Assembly: GCA_030040175.1 (NCBI GenBank)
Contig: JASHUF010000543.1
Location: 1-26,793 of the forward strand
DNA length: 26,793 nucleotides
Source: Acidobacteriaceae bacterium
GTDB lineage: Bacteria; Acidobacteriota; Terriglobia; Terriglobales; Acidobacteriaceae
Direction: 5' to 3'
The stretch's first letter is position 1, and each line of letters begins with the position of its first letter. The position numbers were made by a program, and so were the translations under genes. The notes below the pieces were generated by a model. That model ran no database searches. It was not told the DNA's origin and saw nothing but the letters and a program-made list of their open reading frames with translations. Of the stretch, positions 1 through 9,000 are shown piece by piece.

Positions 1-925
1 TTGGTACGACGCGGACTTCCGGCCGTATGTGTGTCACCCCTTCCAGGTGCCCTCTTCAGCGGAATGGATGACAAAGACCGACGTGGATATGACGCGGCAA
101 CGATTGGGCAATCACGCGGTGATCGTTCCCGATCCTACAGATGCCGAAGTTAGCCGCATGATGAAGAGACACCGCGCGCAGTTAGTCGAGCTGTTAACCA
201 ACTACGGAAAGATCGACATGATCGATCTGGATATGTGGCTGGGGCCGCGGGTCTGGCCTGAACTTCGCAAGACGGTGTTGAAGATGCGGGAGCTGCAGCC
301 GCAAGTGATGCTGCGGGGGCGCGGGATCGGGAACTACGGTGACTACTACACTCCCGAGAGAGTAATTCCCGGAGCGAAGGAGACGTCTGAAACGCCGTGG
401 TTCACGATCTATCCGCTGGGCACCGATTTCTCATACGAGCCCGATGCCGCGAAGTACAAAGGCACGCAATGGATCGTACGCAGCTTGGTCGACACGGTGG
501 CGAAAGGCGGCGGATTGCAAATCGGCGTTGGTCCCAGCGCCAACGGCGAGTTCCACCCCGAGGCGATCCGGCAGATGAAAGCCGCAGGAATGTGGTTAAA
601 GGTGAACGGCGATGCAATTTACGCCACTCGTCCGCGCGAGGGCGCACTTTGGTCTGAAGGGGAAACGGTTCGTTATACGCGATCGAAGGACTCGCGATTC
701 ATCTACGCCATCCTGACCGAATGGCCAGGAGCACAGATTCTCCTTAAGACAGTGCAGCCTAAGCCTGGTTCGAAGGTGAAGCTACTCGGCTCGAACGCGG
801 AGTTGTCATGGAAGTTCGATTCTGCCAAGGGGACAACAATTGCCGTACCCGAGAGTCTGCAGGAATCGGACAACCGCCCCTGCGACTACGCATGGAGCCT
901 GAAATTCGAGGGAGTGAGGACATGA
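1..925 (+). CDS. alpha-L-fucosidase, GH29 family (5' end outside window)
   Basis: This is the C-terminal part of a GH29 alpha-L-fucosidase, a retaining enzyme that removes terminal alpha-L-fucose from glycans. The frame is open from base 2, so the true start lies outside the window; the GTG at 29 is internal. The GH29 signature QLVELLTNYGKID is followed by IDLDMWLG, whose Asp (codon 230-232) is the likely nucleophile. GDYYTPERVIP follows, then the barrel-closing segment with GGGLQIGVGPSANGEF and IYATRP. The last 90 or so residues fit the usual C-terminal beta-sandwich. The N-terminal part of the barrel and any export signal cannot be seen. The gene ends in TGA at 925, about 200 bp before the next gene on the same strand, so the two could be co-transcribed. 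Family assignment is firm; substrate linkage is unknown. Confidence 0.93.
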   Translation, partial: WYDADFRPYVCHPFQVPSSAEWMTKTDVDMTRQRLGNHAVIVPDPTDAEVSRMMKRHRAQLVELLTNYGKIDMIDLDMWLGPRVWPELRKTVLKMRELQPQVMLRGRGIGNYGDYYTPERVIPGAKETSETPWFTIYPLGTDFSYEPDAAKYKGTQWIVRSLVDTVAKGGGLQIGVGPSANGEFHPEAIRQMKAAGMWLKVNGDAIYATRPREGALWSEGETVRYTRSKDSRFIYAILTEWPGAQILLKTVQPKPGSKVKLLGSNAELSWKFDSAKGTTIAVPESLQESDNRPCDYAWSLKFEGVRT

Positions 926-1131
926 ATGGCGCCTGCGCAGGGATCTGCCCGCACTTCTGCAAGAGCAAGGGCTCGTTGTGGCGCGTCTGCTTCCGTGCGC
1001 ACAAATCGGCTTTCGCCTGGCAAGTGTTCGCTCTCCTTGCGGGCTAAGAGACAGTGGCTTTCGCTATGCGCTCCACTCGACGCATGGGACTAGAGGTGCA
1101 AGACACAAGTCAATCCAGGGGGTAAAGGAAC

Positions 1132-2241
1132 ATGAGAAGACGCACATTCATTGCAAGAGCGGCCATGGGCATGACAGCCTTCGCCAGCGGAGCGTTGCCG
1201 GCCCTTGGAGCGGAAAGGCCGGCGAGCGGCGAAACTGGAAACGCTACGGCCCCACCGGCAGCAGATGCGGCACCAGGAGTAGGACGCCCGGTCCGCATTG
1301 TAAGCATCGGGTTTCAGGGCACAGGCATGCCACTGGAACGGATCGTAAAACATGTCGATGAAGAGGGGGCGCGGGGCGCCGATGTTATCGCTTTGCCGGA
1401 GACGTGCCGAGGGCAGGACGCGTCGAGTGAAGAGACGTTGAACGGTCCAACGGTTACGGCAATGGCGGCGTTGGCGGCAAAACATCGCACCTATATCGCC
1501 GTGCCGATTGATCGGCGAGATCAACAGAGAAGGCTGAATACGGTCGTGCTCCTGGACCGCGCAGGCCATGTCGCATGTCACTATGACAAGGTCTTTCCCT
1601 ACTGGTCAGAGTACACGGTGGCTCCGCCCGTCAGCCCGGGGGATGCAACCGAGGTATTTCATGCGGATTTTGGCCGCATGGGATTTGCAACTTGCTTCGA
1701 TGTCAATTTCCCCGAGGTATGGAAGCGCTTGTCAGAGCAGAAGGCTGAGCTTGTCATATGGCCAAGCGCGTATTCCGCCGGCATCTCACTCCAGGCTCAT
1801 GCAATCAATTACCACTATTACATCGTAACTGCATCGGCCACGCCTGATTGTATTGCCTATGATATTACGGGAGAACGAATCGCATACGAGTCGGCCAAGG
1901 ATATCAACGTAAGCAGAGTAACTCTGGATTTGGACCGTGGAATCTATCATCAGAACTTCAACCTCGATAAGCTGGCCAAGTTACTTAAAGAGCGTGATCA
2001 GGATGTGGCTCAAGAGAAGTGGATGGGGCTGGAGCAGTGGTTTGTGCTCAAGGCAAAGCGACCTGGTGTAAGCGCGAGAGCATTGGCTCAGCAATACGGC
2101 CTCGAAGAGCTTCCGCATTATCTTGAGCGCAGCCGGGCGGCGATCGACCACCTTCGCGGTTGGGAATTTTCCGCCATGACCGATTTTCCGGACAAAACCG
2201 CAGGTGAGTTACAGGCGTTTGCCTCGAAAAGGGGAGCCTAG
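1132..2241 (+). CDS. Tat-exported carbon-nitrogen hydrolase (nitrilase superfamily)
   Basis: This is a 369-residue nitrilase-superfamily enzyme, which hydrolyses non-peptide C-N bonds (amides, N-carbamoyl groups or nitriles). The Glu-Lys-Cys triad is visible: E90 in IALPE, K153 in HYDKVFPYW and C188 in FATCFDVNFPE. The N-terminus has a twin-arginine-like signal (RRRTFIARA, hydrophobic stretch, Ala-rich cleavage region near residue 27), so the mature enzyme probably acts outside the cytoplasm, whereas most of the superfamily is cytoplasmic. Residues from about 280 form a charged, mostly helical tail beyond the usual domain. The ATG at 1132 is preceded by AAAGGA with good spacing. It lies between a fucosidase and a glycosidase-like gene, so it may attack an amide-bearing sugar such as an N-acylated amino sugar. 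That role is inference; the catalytic class is not. Confidence 0.88.
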   Translation: MRRRTFIARAAMGMTAFASGALPALGAERPASGETGNATAPPAADAAPGVGRPVRIVSIGFQGTGMPLERIVKHVDEEGARGADVIALPETCRGQDASSEETLNGPTVTAMAALAAKHRTYIAVPIDRRDQQRRLNTVVLLDRAGHVACHYDKVFPYWSEYTVAPPVSPGDATEVFHADFGRMGFATCFDVNFPEVWKRLSEQKAELVIWPSAYSAGISLQAHAINYHYYIVTASATPDCIAYDITGERIAYESAKDINVSRVTLDLDRGIYHQNFNLDKLAKLLKERDQDVAQEKWMGLEQWFVLKAKRPGVSARALAQQYGLEELPHYLERSRAAIDHLRGWEFSAMTDFPDKTAGELQAFASKRGA

Positions 2242-2270
2242 ACGAGAGACGCTGTTACTGCGAATCGAAC

Positions 2271-2302
2271 GAAGGCCGCGCGCCCGGGTCAACGCGGCCT
2301 TC
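2271..2302 (+). terminator. hairpin after the nitrilase-family gene
   Basis: A perfect 10-bp inverted repeat (GAAGGCCGCG at 2271-2280 pairing with 2293-2302, 12-nt loop) begins 30 bp after the TAG stop of the hydrolase gene. It has the GC-rich stem of an intrinsic terminator but no T-tract follows, so it may instead be an mRNA-stabilising 3' hairpin. Confidence 0.45.
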
Positions 2303-2640
2303 CGCAAGCCGCATTGGAGTGGTATGCATTCCATAGGCGCCGGGTTCGCCGGCCGCCAGCATATTCTTACCGAACATCATTTCCGGGAGGGTTCGCACGA
2401 GGACTCCTGGAAACGCGATCACGCCATCGCAGCCGAGTTCCAAGCGATCAACCCGCATCTCTCCTTTGTCGCCGGGCAGGCCACCGCGGTGTTTGGCTAA
2501 ATGATCCGCCTGGCCTTGCCGCTTGCTCTCCCGGTGACCCGACATACCTTTCCTGCCGGTTCCATCGTCCTTGTCATTCTTAATGCGTCCAAGCTCGTAT
2601 CGGAAATGCATAGGAGCACGCGCTCAATGAATGAAGCCTC
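2303..2640. other. intergenic stretch with no supported gene
   Basis: About 340 bp between the hairpin and the promoter-like element of the next gene. Overlapping open frames exist on both strands (for example minus-strand 2255-2611, and a 49-codon plus-strand frame from ATG 2501 to TGA 2650). None has a recognisable domain or a convincing ribosome-binding site. The mixed open frames are compatible with decayed coding DNA, but I recognise no family. Confidence 0.4.
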
Positions 2641-2671
2641 TTGCCAATGATGCCGATTGTGTGATATATCA
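2641..2671 (+). promoter_or_regulatory. promoter-like element with palindromic operator upstream of the 747-aa gene
   Basis: TTGCCA (2641-2646), an 18-bp spacer and an extended -10, TGA-TATATC (2662-2670), point towards the gene starting at 3017. The -10 sits inside the 10-bp palindrome TGATATATCA (2662-2671). The 12-mer TGTGATATATCA (2660-2671) recurs in the same orientation relative to transcription in front of the TonB-dependent receptor (10360 to 10349, minus strand). A repressor bound here would block RNA polymerase. The implied 5' leader is about 340 nt. Promoter activity is inferred from sequence only. Confidence 0.5.
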
Positions 2672-3016
2672 GGGAGGATCGGAAGTTCGGATAGCGTTCT
2701 AATTCCGCCATAGCCTGGAAAGAAGCGACCGATGGCTTACGGTTCACCGTGCCCCGAGTGTTCAATCAAAATGAGTGCCGCCATGTCGCCCGTACCGAGC
2801 TGCGCTTTCCTGCTGAACGCATCTCCCATAACGTCCCGGTTCTGAGCAGATGCTCCTCCTCGAAGTGGTGGCGGCGGGCAGGAAGTGGAATACAGGAATC
2901 TTCGAAGAGCGGCTCGAAGATTGGGTGTATGCAACGATTCTGATGGGCGGTTTTTCATCCGCATGAGCCAAGACACGAACCGGGCGGACCAATAACAGGA
3001 AGGGAGACACAGAGAA

Positions 3017-5260
3017 ATGCAGCGAAGAAATTTCCTGCGGAGTCTGATGGGAACTGCTGCGGGGCTATGGGGTGCGAAGTGGACGGCTATCCCCACGGTT
3101 TCTGCCGCGGAAACCGCAAATGCAGGTGGCTCGCCCAATTTTCAACTGAACGCGCAAGGCATCGGAGTGGAGCTCTCGGCGGCGGGCGAGATCGTCGGCG
3201 TGAGGGCCGGGGGCCGCAAGATCGGCCTCGTGGGGCGGACGAGCCTGGCTGGTTGCACGCAAACCGGCGCCGCCAAAGAGGAAAAACTAGCGAGCGGCGC
3301 GATTCAGTTTACGCGGACTTTCAAGGACAGCGCCTCGGGACGGAGCCTCACGGCAGTGGATCGCTTCAGCCCGGCAGGCGACAGCGTGCGCTGGGAGATC
3401 GAGATTGCCTCCGACGGCAATCCCTGGACAACCGATATCGTCACCGAGCTGCAGTACCCGGCCACTGCGGCCACCCGTTTTTGGACGGCATGGGCGGATC
3501 CTGTTTGGTCAAGCTCGCACGAGAACGCGCCGGAACAGGAACAGCCGACCGGCAAATGGCGCGATCCGCTGGTGCTGCAGCCCTTGATCGATGCAACCTG
3601 GAACTACGGCGGATATAACTCTACCCCCGATCACATCGTGTTACCGCTGGCCACAGTTGCCGAACCGGCGGATGATTCCGCCCTGAGCCTGGTATTTTCG
3701 CCGCAGGATATCATCCTGTGCGGGTCACAGCTGACCACAACACCTTCGGGTTCCGTCAAGTTTTCCCGTGCGAATTACCGCCTGGGCGGCGGGAATCCTG
3801 TTCACTTCGAGATGAATTTGGTGGCGCATGAAGCGGACTGGCGCGGCGGATTGCGGTGGATGACGGCCCGCTTCTCTGAATTTTTTGAGCCTCCCAGTCC
3901 GAACGCCGACGCGATGGCCGGCTGCCCCGCTTATTCCGGCTATGAAGGACCGATCGACGTGGCAACGTACAAGAAGATGGCGTTCCGCGTCAACTGGAAG
4001 CTCGATGACGATATGCCCTACATGGGCATGTTTCTGCCGCCGGTCACCAGTTCCGAGGAGACCTGGGAGCGCTCCTGGGCGTACGAAGCGGACGACCCCA
4101 ATAAGCCGCACTGGACCAGCGCCGGCCGGATGAACGACTATGCCAGCTACATGAAGACCAATGGCTTTTATTTGCTGGATTATTTCAACGTATTCAACTA
4201 TGGCGGCAAAGCGAAGCCGAGAGCTCCCGGCGCTCCCTTATGGCAAGATCCCAGTGCGTATCTCGCCGCCAACTTCCCCAACGCGCGGTTAGCCACGGAT
4301 CGGGAAGTCATGGACTGCAACGACCCCGGTTATGAGAAGTTTCTCCTGGAGCAGGTGGACCTGGACATTCGATGGATCCCCGACTCGGCCGGCATCTGCA
4401 TCGATAACACCTATTTTATGTTTTGGAACAACCGCGATGCCGACGACGGCGTGAGCTGGGTGAACGGCGGGGCCGCGCGGTCGCTGTGCATTTCGTGGAA
4501 CCGTTTCTTTGACCAGGCGGGCCCGAAGATGCGCGCCGCCGGCAAAGTGATCTTTGCCAGCACCATCTTTTCGCGCTTCGACGTCTACCGCCAAATCGAT
4601 GGCTTCTACGACGAATACGGATACGACGGGCGCGGATTGAACAGCACCGCGCTAATGGGCATAAGAAAGCCGGTGATGGTGTGGACCTACAACGAGAGCC
4701 TCTTCCGCCCCGATCCCGACTCGTTTTTCCAGCGTCATCTGCTCATGGGAGCCTATCCGACCGCGCCCTATCCGTGGAACAACCACTGCATCATCCCCGA
4801 TACGGAGTGGGAAACGCACGGCGATCTCGCGCAGGAGAATCAAGACGGCACCCGCGGCTTTTATTACAAGTACGGCTCGCTTTTCGAGCGGGATACCGCG
4901 CACCTGTGGATGAAGCCGGAGAAGTATTACCTGGCTTACGGACCGCTGCTGGATGCAATGCGCGGGAAGAAGTGGGTTCTGGCGCCGCATTGCGTCGAGG
5001 TTGCCGGTGACTCCGCAAAGGCTAACTTGTTCCAAGTTCCCGGCGGCTATGCGATGCCGGTCTGCTTTGGAGGGGATGCTGAATTTGCGGAAGTAATTCT
5101 CAGAAATATCCCGGGCCTCGACGGCTTGAGCTATTCCGTAATCCAGCCCGGCGTGGAGACTGCCGTTGCCCCGACGGTTCTTTCCAAGACCAAGGAGGGC
5201 GGCCTCAGGCTGCGTGTCCCGCTTCGCCAGGGGTGCGCGATGGTGACTTTACACGCATGA
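3017..5260 (+). CDS. Tat-exported putative glycoside hydrolase, unclassified family
   Basis: This 747-residue protein has a clear twin-arginine signal (QRRNFLRSL, hydrophobic stretch, Ala-rich site near residue 31). Residues of about 40-290 look like an all-beta sandwich. After the linker WRGGLRWMTARFSEFF (276-290), residues of about 310-660 look like a TIM barrel. The rest is a short beta domain, an arrangement common in sugar-acting enzymes of the GH36/GH27/GH31 type. Candidate active-site acids are D463 in GICIDNTYF and D532/E533 in GFYDEYGYDG, both at predicted strand ends in aromatic surroundings. No CAZy family signature could be assigned by eye. The ATG follows AGGAAGGGAG at a suitable distance. 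The gene shares a putative operator with the outer-membrane receptor at 6-10 kb, which suggests that it acts on the glycan that receptor imports. Coding status is certain; the enzymatic role is inferred. Confidence 0.8.
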   Translation: MQRRNFLRSLMGTAAGLWGAKWTAIPTVSAAETANAGGSPNFQLNAQGIGVELSAAGEIVGVRAGGRKIGLVGRTSLAGCTQTGAAKEEKLASGAIQFTRTFKDSASGRSLTAVDRFSPAGDSVRWEIEIASDGNPWTTDIVTELQYPATAATRFWTAWADPVWSSSHENAPEQEQPTGKWRDPLVLQPLIDATWNYGGYNSTPDHIVLPLATVAEPADDSALSLVFSPQDIILCGSQLTTTPSGSVKFSRANYRLGGGNPVHFEMNLVAHEADWRGGLRWMTARFSEFFEPPSPNADAMAGCPAYSGYEGPIDVATYKKMAFRVNWKLDDDMPYMGMFLPPVTSSEETWERSWAYEADDPNKPHWTSAGRMNDYASYMKTNGFYLLDYFNVFNYGGKAKPRAPGAPLWQDPSAYLAANFPNARLATDREVMDCNDPGYEKFLLEQVDLDIRWIPDSAGICIDNTYFMFWNNRDADDGVSWVNGGAARSLCISWNRFFDQAGPKMRAAGKVIFASTIFSRFDVYRQIDGFYDEYGYDGRGLNSTALMGIRKPVMVWTYNESLFRPDPDSFFQRHLLMGAYPTAPYPWNNHCIIPDTEWETHGDLAQENQDGTRGFYYKYGSLFERDTAHLWMKPEKYYLAYGPLLDAMRGKKWVLAPHCVEVAGDSAKANLFQVPGGYAMPVCFGGDAEFAEVILRNIPGLDGLSYSVIQPGVETAVAPTVLSKTKEGGLRLRVPLRQGCAMVTLHA

Positions 5261-5264
5261 GAGC

Positions 5265-5289
5265 GAAGACCGGCTCGATAGCGGTCTTC
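5265..5289 (+). terminator. weak hairpin after the 747-aa gene
   Basis: GAAGACCG (5265-5272) pairs perfectly with CGGTCTTC (5282-5289) across a 9-nt loop, five bases after the TGA stop at 5260. It lacks a T-tract, so it is only a candidate 3' end structure. Confidence 0.35.
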
Positions 5290-5550
5290 TGCGTGGCAAG
5301 AAACGCGAAGACCGGGGACCGCACCGTGACAATCATGCGCATCACCGGCTGACACCAGCTTCACTCCGCCGGCTGGGGCTGTAAACCGCGCATCTCAACG
5401 AGATGCTTGAGCTGCCCCGTCAGCTTTTGAAGAAGCTGGTGCCGCCGGTTGTGACATCGCCGGCGGCCCAGGCCGTATCGGCATATAGACCCGGCAAAAA
5501 TGCTTGGAAATGAGGCGCCGTACGGGGCGTAAGAAGGAAAAGCAACCGCA
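5290..5550. other. intergenic stretch with small hairpins
   Basis: No supported gene. It holds a 7-bp hairpin with a 3-nt loop (GCATCTC-AAC-GAGATGC, 5390-5406) and a short plus-strand frame (ATG 5403, about 37 codons) with no recognisable domain or ribosome-binding site. Confidence 0.3.
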
Positions 5551-5650
5551 GATCCTTCGACTCCGATCGGCCGCTCAATCACCTGACGGACGAAGACCCG
5601 TCCGTGGGGACCCCGGCGGCTGGCCGATCTCCGCTCAGGATGACGGTCCC
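5551..5650. repeat. REP-like structured intergenic element
   Basis: The element opens with GATCCTTCGACTCCGATCGG and closes with GGCCGATCTCCGCTCAGGAT. The arms GATCGGCC (5565-5572) and GGCCGATC (5622-5629), and the outer ATCCT and AGGAT, pair as an imperfect long hairpin. Inside is a second hairpin, ACGGAC (5586-5591) with GTCCGT (5600-5605), plus the palindrome GGGGACCCC. From memory, ATCCTTCGACTC...GCTCAGGATGAC belongs to a common class of intergenic palindromes in Acidobacteriota and other soil bacteria. A full copy was not found elsewhere in this window, so repeat status rests on that recollection and the folding pattern. Confidence 0.5.
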
Positions 5651-5988
5651 ATCCTCACGCTCAAAATAACAAACCCTCTATTTTCCGCCTGCCCCTATTT
5701 CGATACAGCCCAGGCCAATTATTGATTCGGGCCCGAAACCGTTTAGGTATAGGGAAGCGTGCCGCCGCAGTTCCCAAAGATTTGCTCTGCTTGTGCGAGG
5801 TGAATCGCCATAAACAACATGGCGATTGCTGCCGATGCAGCCAGTACAGACTTATACCGACGTTGAATCATTTGCCTCGCGTGTCCCCTCGCTCTCTCCA
5901 CGATTCCTTTTTTTCAAGTCGAATTTTCGAAAGGTCATCGTCTGGCATGGCGCCAGAAGACCGCGCCGGTTTTCGCCCTGCAAGGGAA
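5651..5988. other. intergenic stretch with no supported gene
   Basis: Roughly 340 bp between the REP-like element and the receptor's terminator, in the gap between two convergent genes. Short open frames here show no domain, no convincing start context and no similarity to anything I recognise. Confidence 0.3.
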
Positions 5989-6022
5989 ACGGGCTCCCGG
6001 GATCGAAGTCCCGGGAGCCCGT
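5989..6022 (-). terminator. strong hairpin terminator of the TonB-dependent receptor gene
   Basis: A perfect 14-bp inverted repeat (5989-6002 with 6009-6022; each arm contains GGGCTCCCGGGA or its complement) with a 6-nt loop lies 23 bp beyond the receptor's stop codon. On the minus strand it is followed by the pyrimidine run TTTCCCTT rather than a pure T-tract. It may serve the convergent transcript as well, since the stem works in both directions. Confidence 0.72.
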
Positions 6023-6045
6023 AAGTCTACAGCAACCGTGCAAGC

Positions 6046-9000
6046 TTAGAAGGTGAAGCGGGCAGTAAGTGTAATCTGCCTTGGATCCAGGAAAGTTGGT
6101 GCCATAGTTCCGAAGCTGGTGCTTCCATTTTCGCCGATCGCTCCGCCCGGAGGCAGCGAAGAAACCGACGTCATGGAACTAACGCCATTGCTGACTGCTC
6201 CCGGACTGAAATTCGCATGGTTGAAGAGGTTGGTGAACTCGCCGAGAAGCTCGAACCTGTACCGCTCCGTGACCGGGATCTGGCGGGTAATATTCAGGTT
6301 CACATTTTGAAAAGCGGGCAAGCGGAGCTGGGTCATGTACGTGGGCGTGTTTCCGTACCAGTATTGATCGAGGCTATAGTTGCCATTGGGGAACTGAACG
6401 ACCTGGTTGGTGAAAGCGTCAGGGTTCCACTTCAGATACACATACGGGTAACTGGAATTATAGGGAGTAATCTGGTGACCGTCAGGAAGCGTAACCGGAG
6501 TGCTGCCGTTGTACCAGTGCTGCATTGACTTAGGAACCTCCAGCGACTGACCGGTCGGGATGCATTTTCCGTCGATGCTGCCGAGATTGTTACCGGTGGA
6601 GCAAGAAGGCGCCCATGGCAGACCGGTTTGCACGGTCACCACGGTTCCCAGCTGCCATCCACCCGCCAGCGCCCTGCCGATCGGAGTCCCGAGCTCATAC
6701 TTCCCGCCGCTGCCCCACTGAGTCAGATACGTTGCCGTACCAACGAAGCGGTGCGGAATATCATACCCAAGAAGTCCATTGTTGCTCTGAAGGTTGGTGT
6801 AGTTGAACCCGCCATTGCCGTTCTCGTTTCCCGATACCGCTTGCGATTCGGCGTAGGTCGAGTAATCCGACCCCTCCGAAATTCCTGTGGCGTGGGAATA
6901 GGTGTAACTAAATTGCGCCGTCAACCCGCTCGAGTAGGAATGGCGCAACGAGATTTCCATGGAATTGTACAGCGACGTGCCTAGGTCGTTGATCACGGTT
7001 TGATTCAGCAAGCCGAGATAGCCTTCCTGAGACTGCATGGCTGAGATCGTCTGGCCACCAATGGGGCCTGACGCGTAATTTTCCAAAGCGGGCATGGGGT
7101 TCGCGACTTGCTCCTGCGAAGGATCAGTCCCACCGCTGGAGCTGACCCACTGGCTTCGCCATGCCTGCAGGGTGGTTTGCGGAATTTGAAATTCGCCGTT
7201 CAGAGGCCAGAGCCGCCAGGGAAGGCGGGAGCCCTTCGATCCCACATACCCTGCGTCCGCGAGCCAGCTACCGAAGCGGCGCTCGACAAAAACGTTCCAC
7301 TGATCCACGTAGGTGTTTTTCATGCTGCGGATGAAGAAGTCGGCGCCGGCATTGCCGTTCTCCGAGCCATAGATCCATGGGCTTTGCGTAGCCCCATACG
7401 TACCCTGATTCGGAGCGATAAGCAGCGTCGTGTCTGCCTGGTCTTCAAAGCGGCCTTGATCGGGATTGCCGGCGGGCAACGAGTCACCGACTCCGCCGGG
7501 CATACCGTTGTAGCTGAGCCCGTAAGGGGTCATCTCCGTTCCGCCGGACCACGCACCGGCGCCATAGACGGTGCCGTTGGCATTATAGCCATTGTTACTA
7601 GGCGCATAGATTCGCCCATAGCCGCCGCGGATTGCCATCCGGTCTGACAACCGGTACGCTGCGCCAAGGCGAGGCGCAAAGTCGTTATATTCGGTATCCC
7701 ACATATTCCGGGAATAGCCGTTTGTCCCAGGGAAAGCGAATATTCCCAAAGTCGCCTGCGGACTCGCATACCCGCCAAAGGGAGTGGAAACGACCGCGCC
7801 TGCGGCGAATGGGTTCTCCCCGGTCAGATTGACAGCATATTCCTGGTTGTGCCGTTCCGTGGGCCCAGGCTGGATCTCATAGCGAAGGCCCAGATTGAGG
7901 GTGAGCCTGTTGGTTGCCTTCCAGTCGTTCTGGGTGTACAGGGCGCCCCATTTGAAGGACAGCGCCGGTATGACCCCACTGCCCGGATCATCGCGATAGC
8001 CCATGACGCCGATCGCTCCCTGGGCGTAGGGGGTGCCGCTCTGCTGCGGGTTGGTGTTGAGTGCGCCATCGGCGTTGCCACTTGTGGTGTAAAACTGCTC
8101 ACAATAGCACTCCGTGGTGTAGGCACCGAGAGAGGGAGTCATCCATTCCACGTCCCTCCAATTGCCCTGGTCGATGCGCTGGTCAAAACCTTCTTTCAAC
8201 GTCCATCTGCCGATCACCTTGGTGATGCTGCCATTGAAATCGTAGTTATTCTGATGTTCGTTCTTCCAATTCCATTGGGTGTTATTCAATGACTGGCTAT
8301 AAGCGGCCCCATAGCCGAGAGAGTAGACAGACGGAGCCACGCCGGAAATGACGATCAAAGCCTGCTCATCGGCCGGCATGCCATAGGCGCTGTAGTCCGA
8401 CGCGGTAAACCCGCCATTGGTGGGATAAGTGTTTATACTTCCGATCCGCTGATAGCCAACGTGAAGGTCGATAAAGGTGGTCGGATTGAGCGTGAGGATG
8501 TCGCCAATCGCAACGTAGGGATCGTCGTCCTGAACGTTGGCTTGCGTCATCCATAGCCAGGGGCTCTTCGGGCCCCACACGTTCACACCAGACGCGACGC
8601 CATCCTGAATCCCCCCGGAAAGATAGAAGGAGTTCTTTCCAAAATGAAAGTCCATCCGCGAATCGAGGTTGTTGCGCGTGAGGGGCGAAGTACCGCTATA
8701 AAAGTAGTTGTTATTGCCATAAATATCGCCGGTGCGGTTGGGCTCAGGAAATGCCTGAAGGTACTTGAGGCCATACGAGTCCGTCCCGTCTCCTCCAAGC
8801 ATAGTCTGGACCTTCGAACCGCAACCGTACGAGGTGCAGTTCGTACTGGCAGGGTAGAGCGCCCTTTGAAAGACGCCGCTGCCCAGCGAGGTGACGTCAA
8901 ATGGGTTATAGACTGTGGCGGGCTCCGGAACCCCGTTCGCATTGATCAAGGTCGCGCCATAATCCCCTTGCCGCTGAAGATCCGTGGGAACGGTGGCGAT

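Noticed and set aside
922..1047. 41-codon Cys-containing frame overlapping the fucosidase stop (ATGA overlap) with a GGAGTGAGG just upstream
   Set aside because: Start context is good, but there is no recognisable domain and the overlap may be chance. Left out for lack of support beyond the start site.
2255..2611. 118-codon minus-strand frame in the gap before the 747-residue gene
   Set aside because: No domain, no ribosome-binding site, and a competing open frame on the other strand; possibly decayed DNA but not supportable as a gene.
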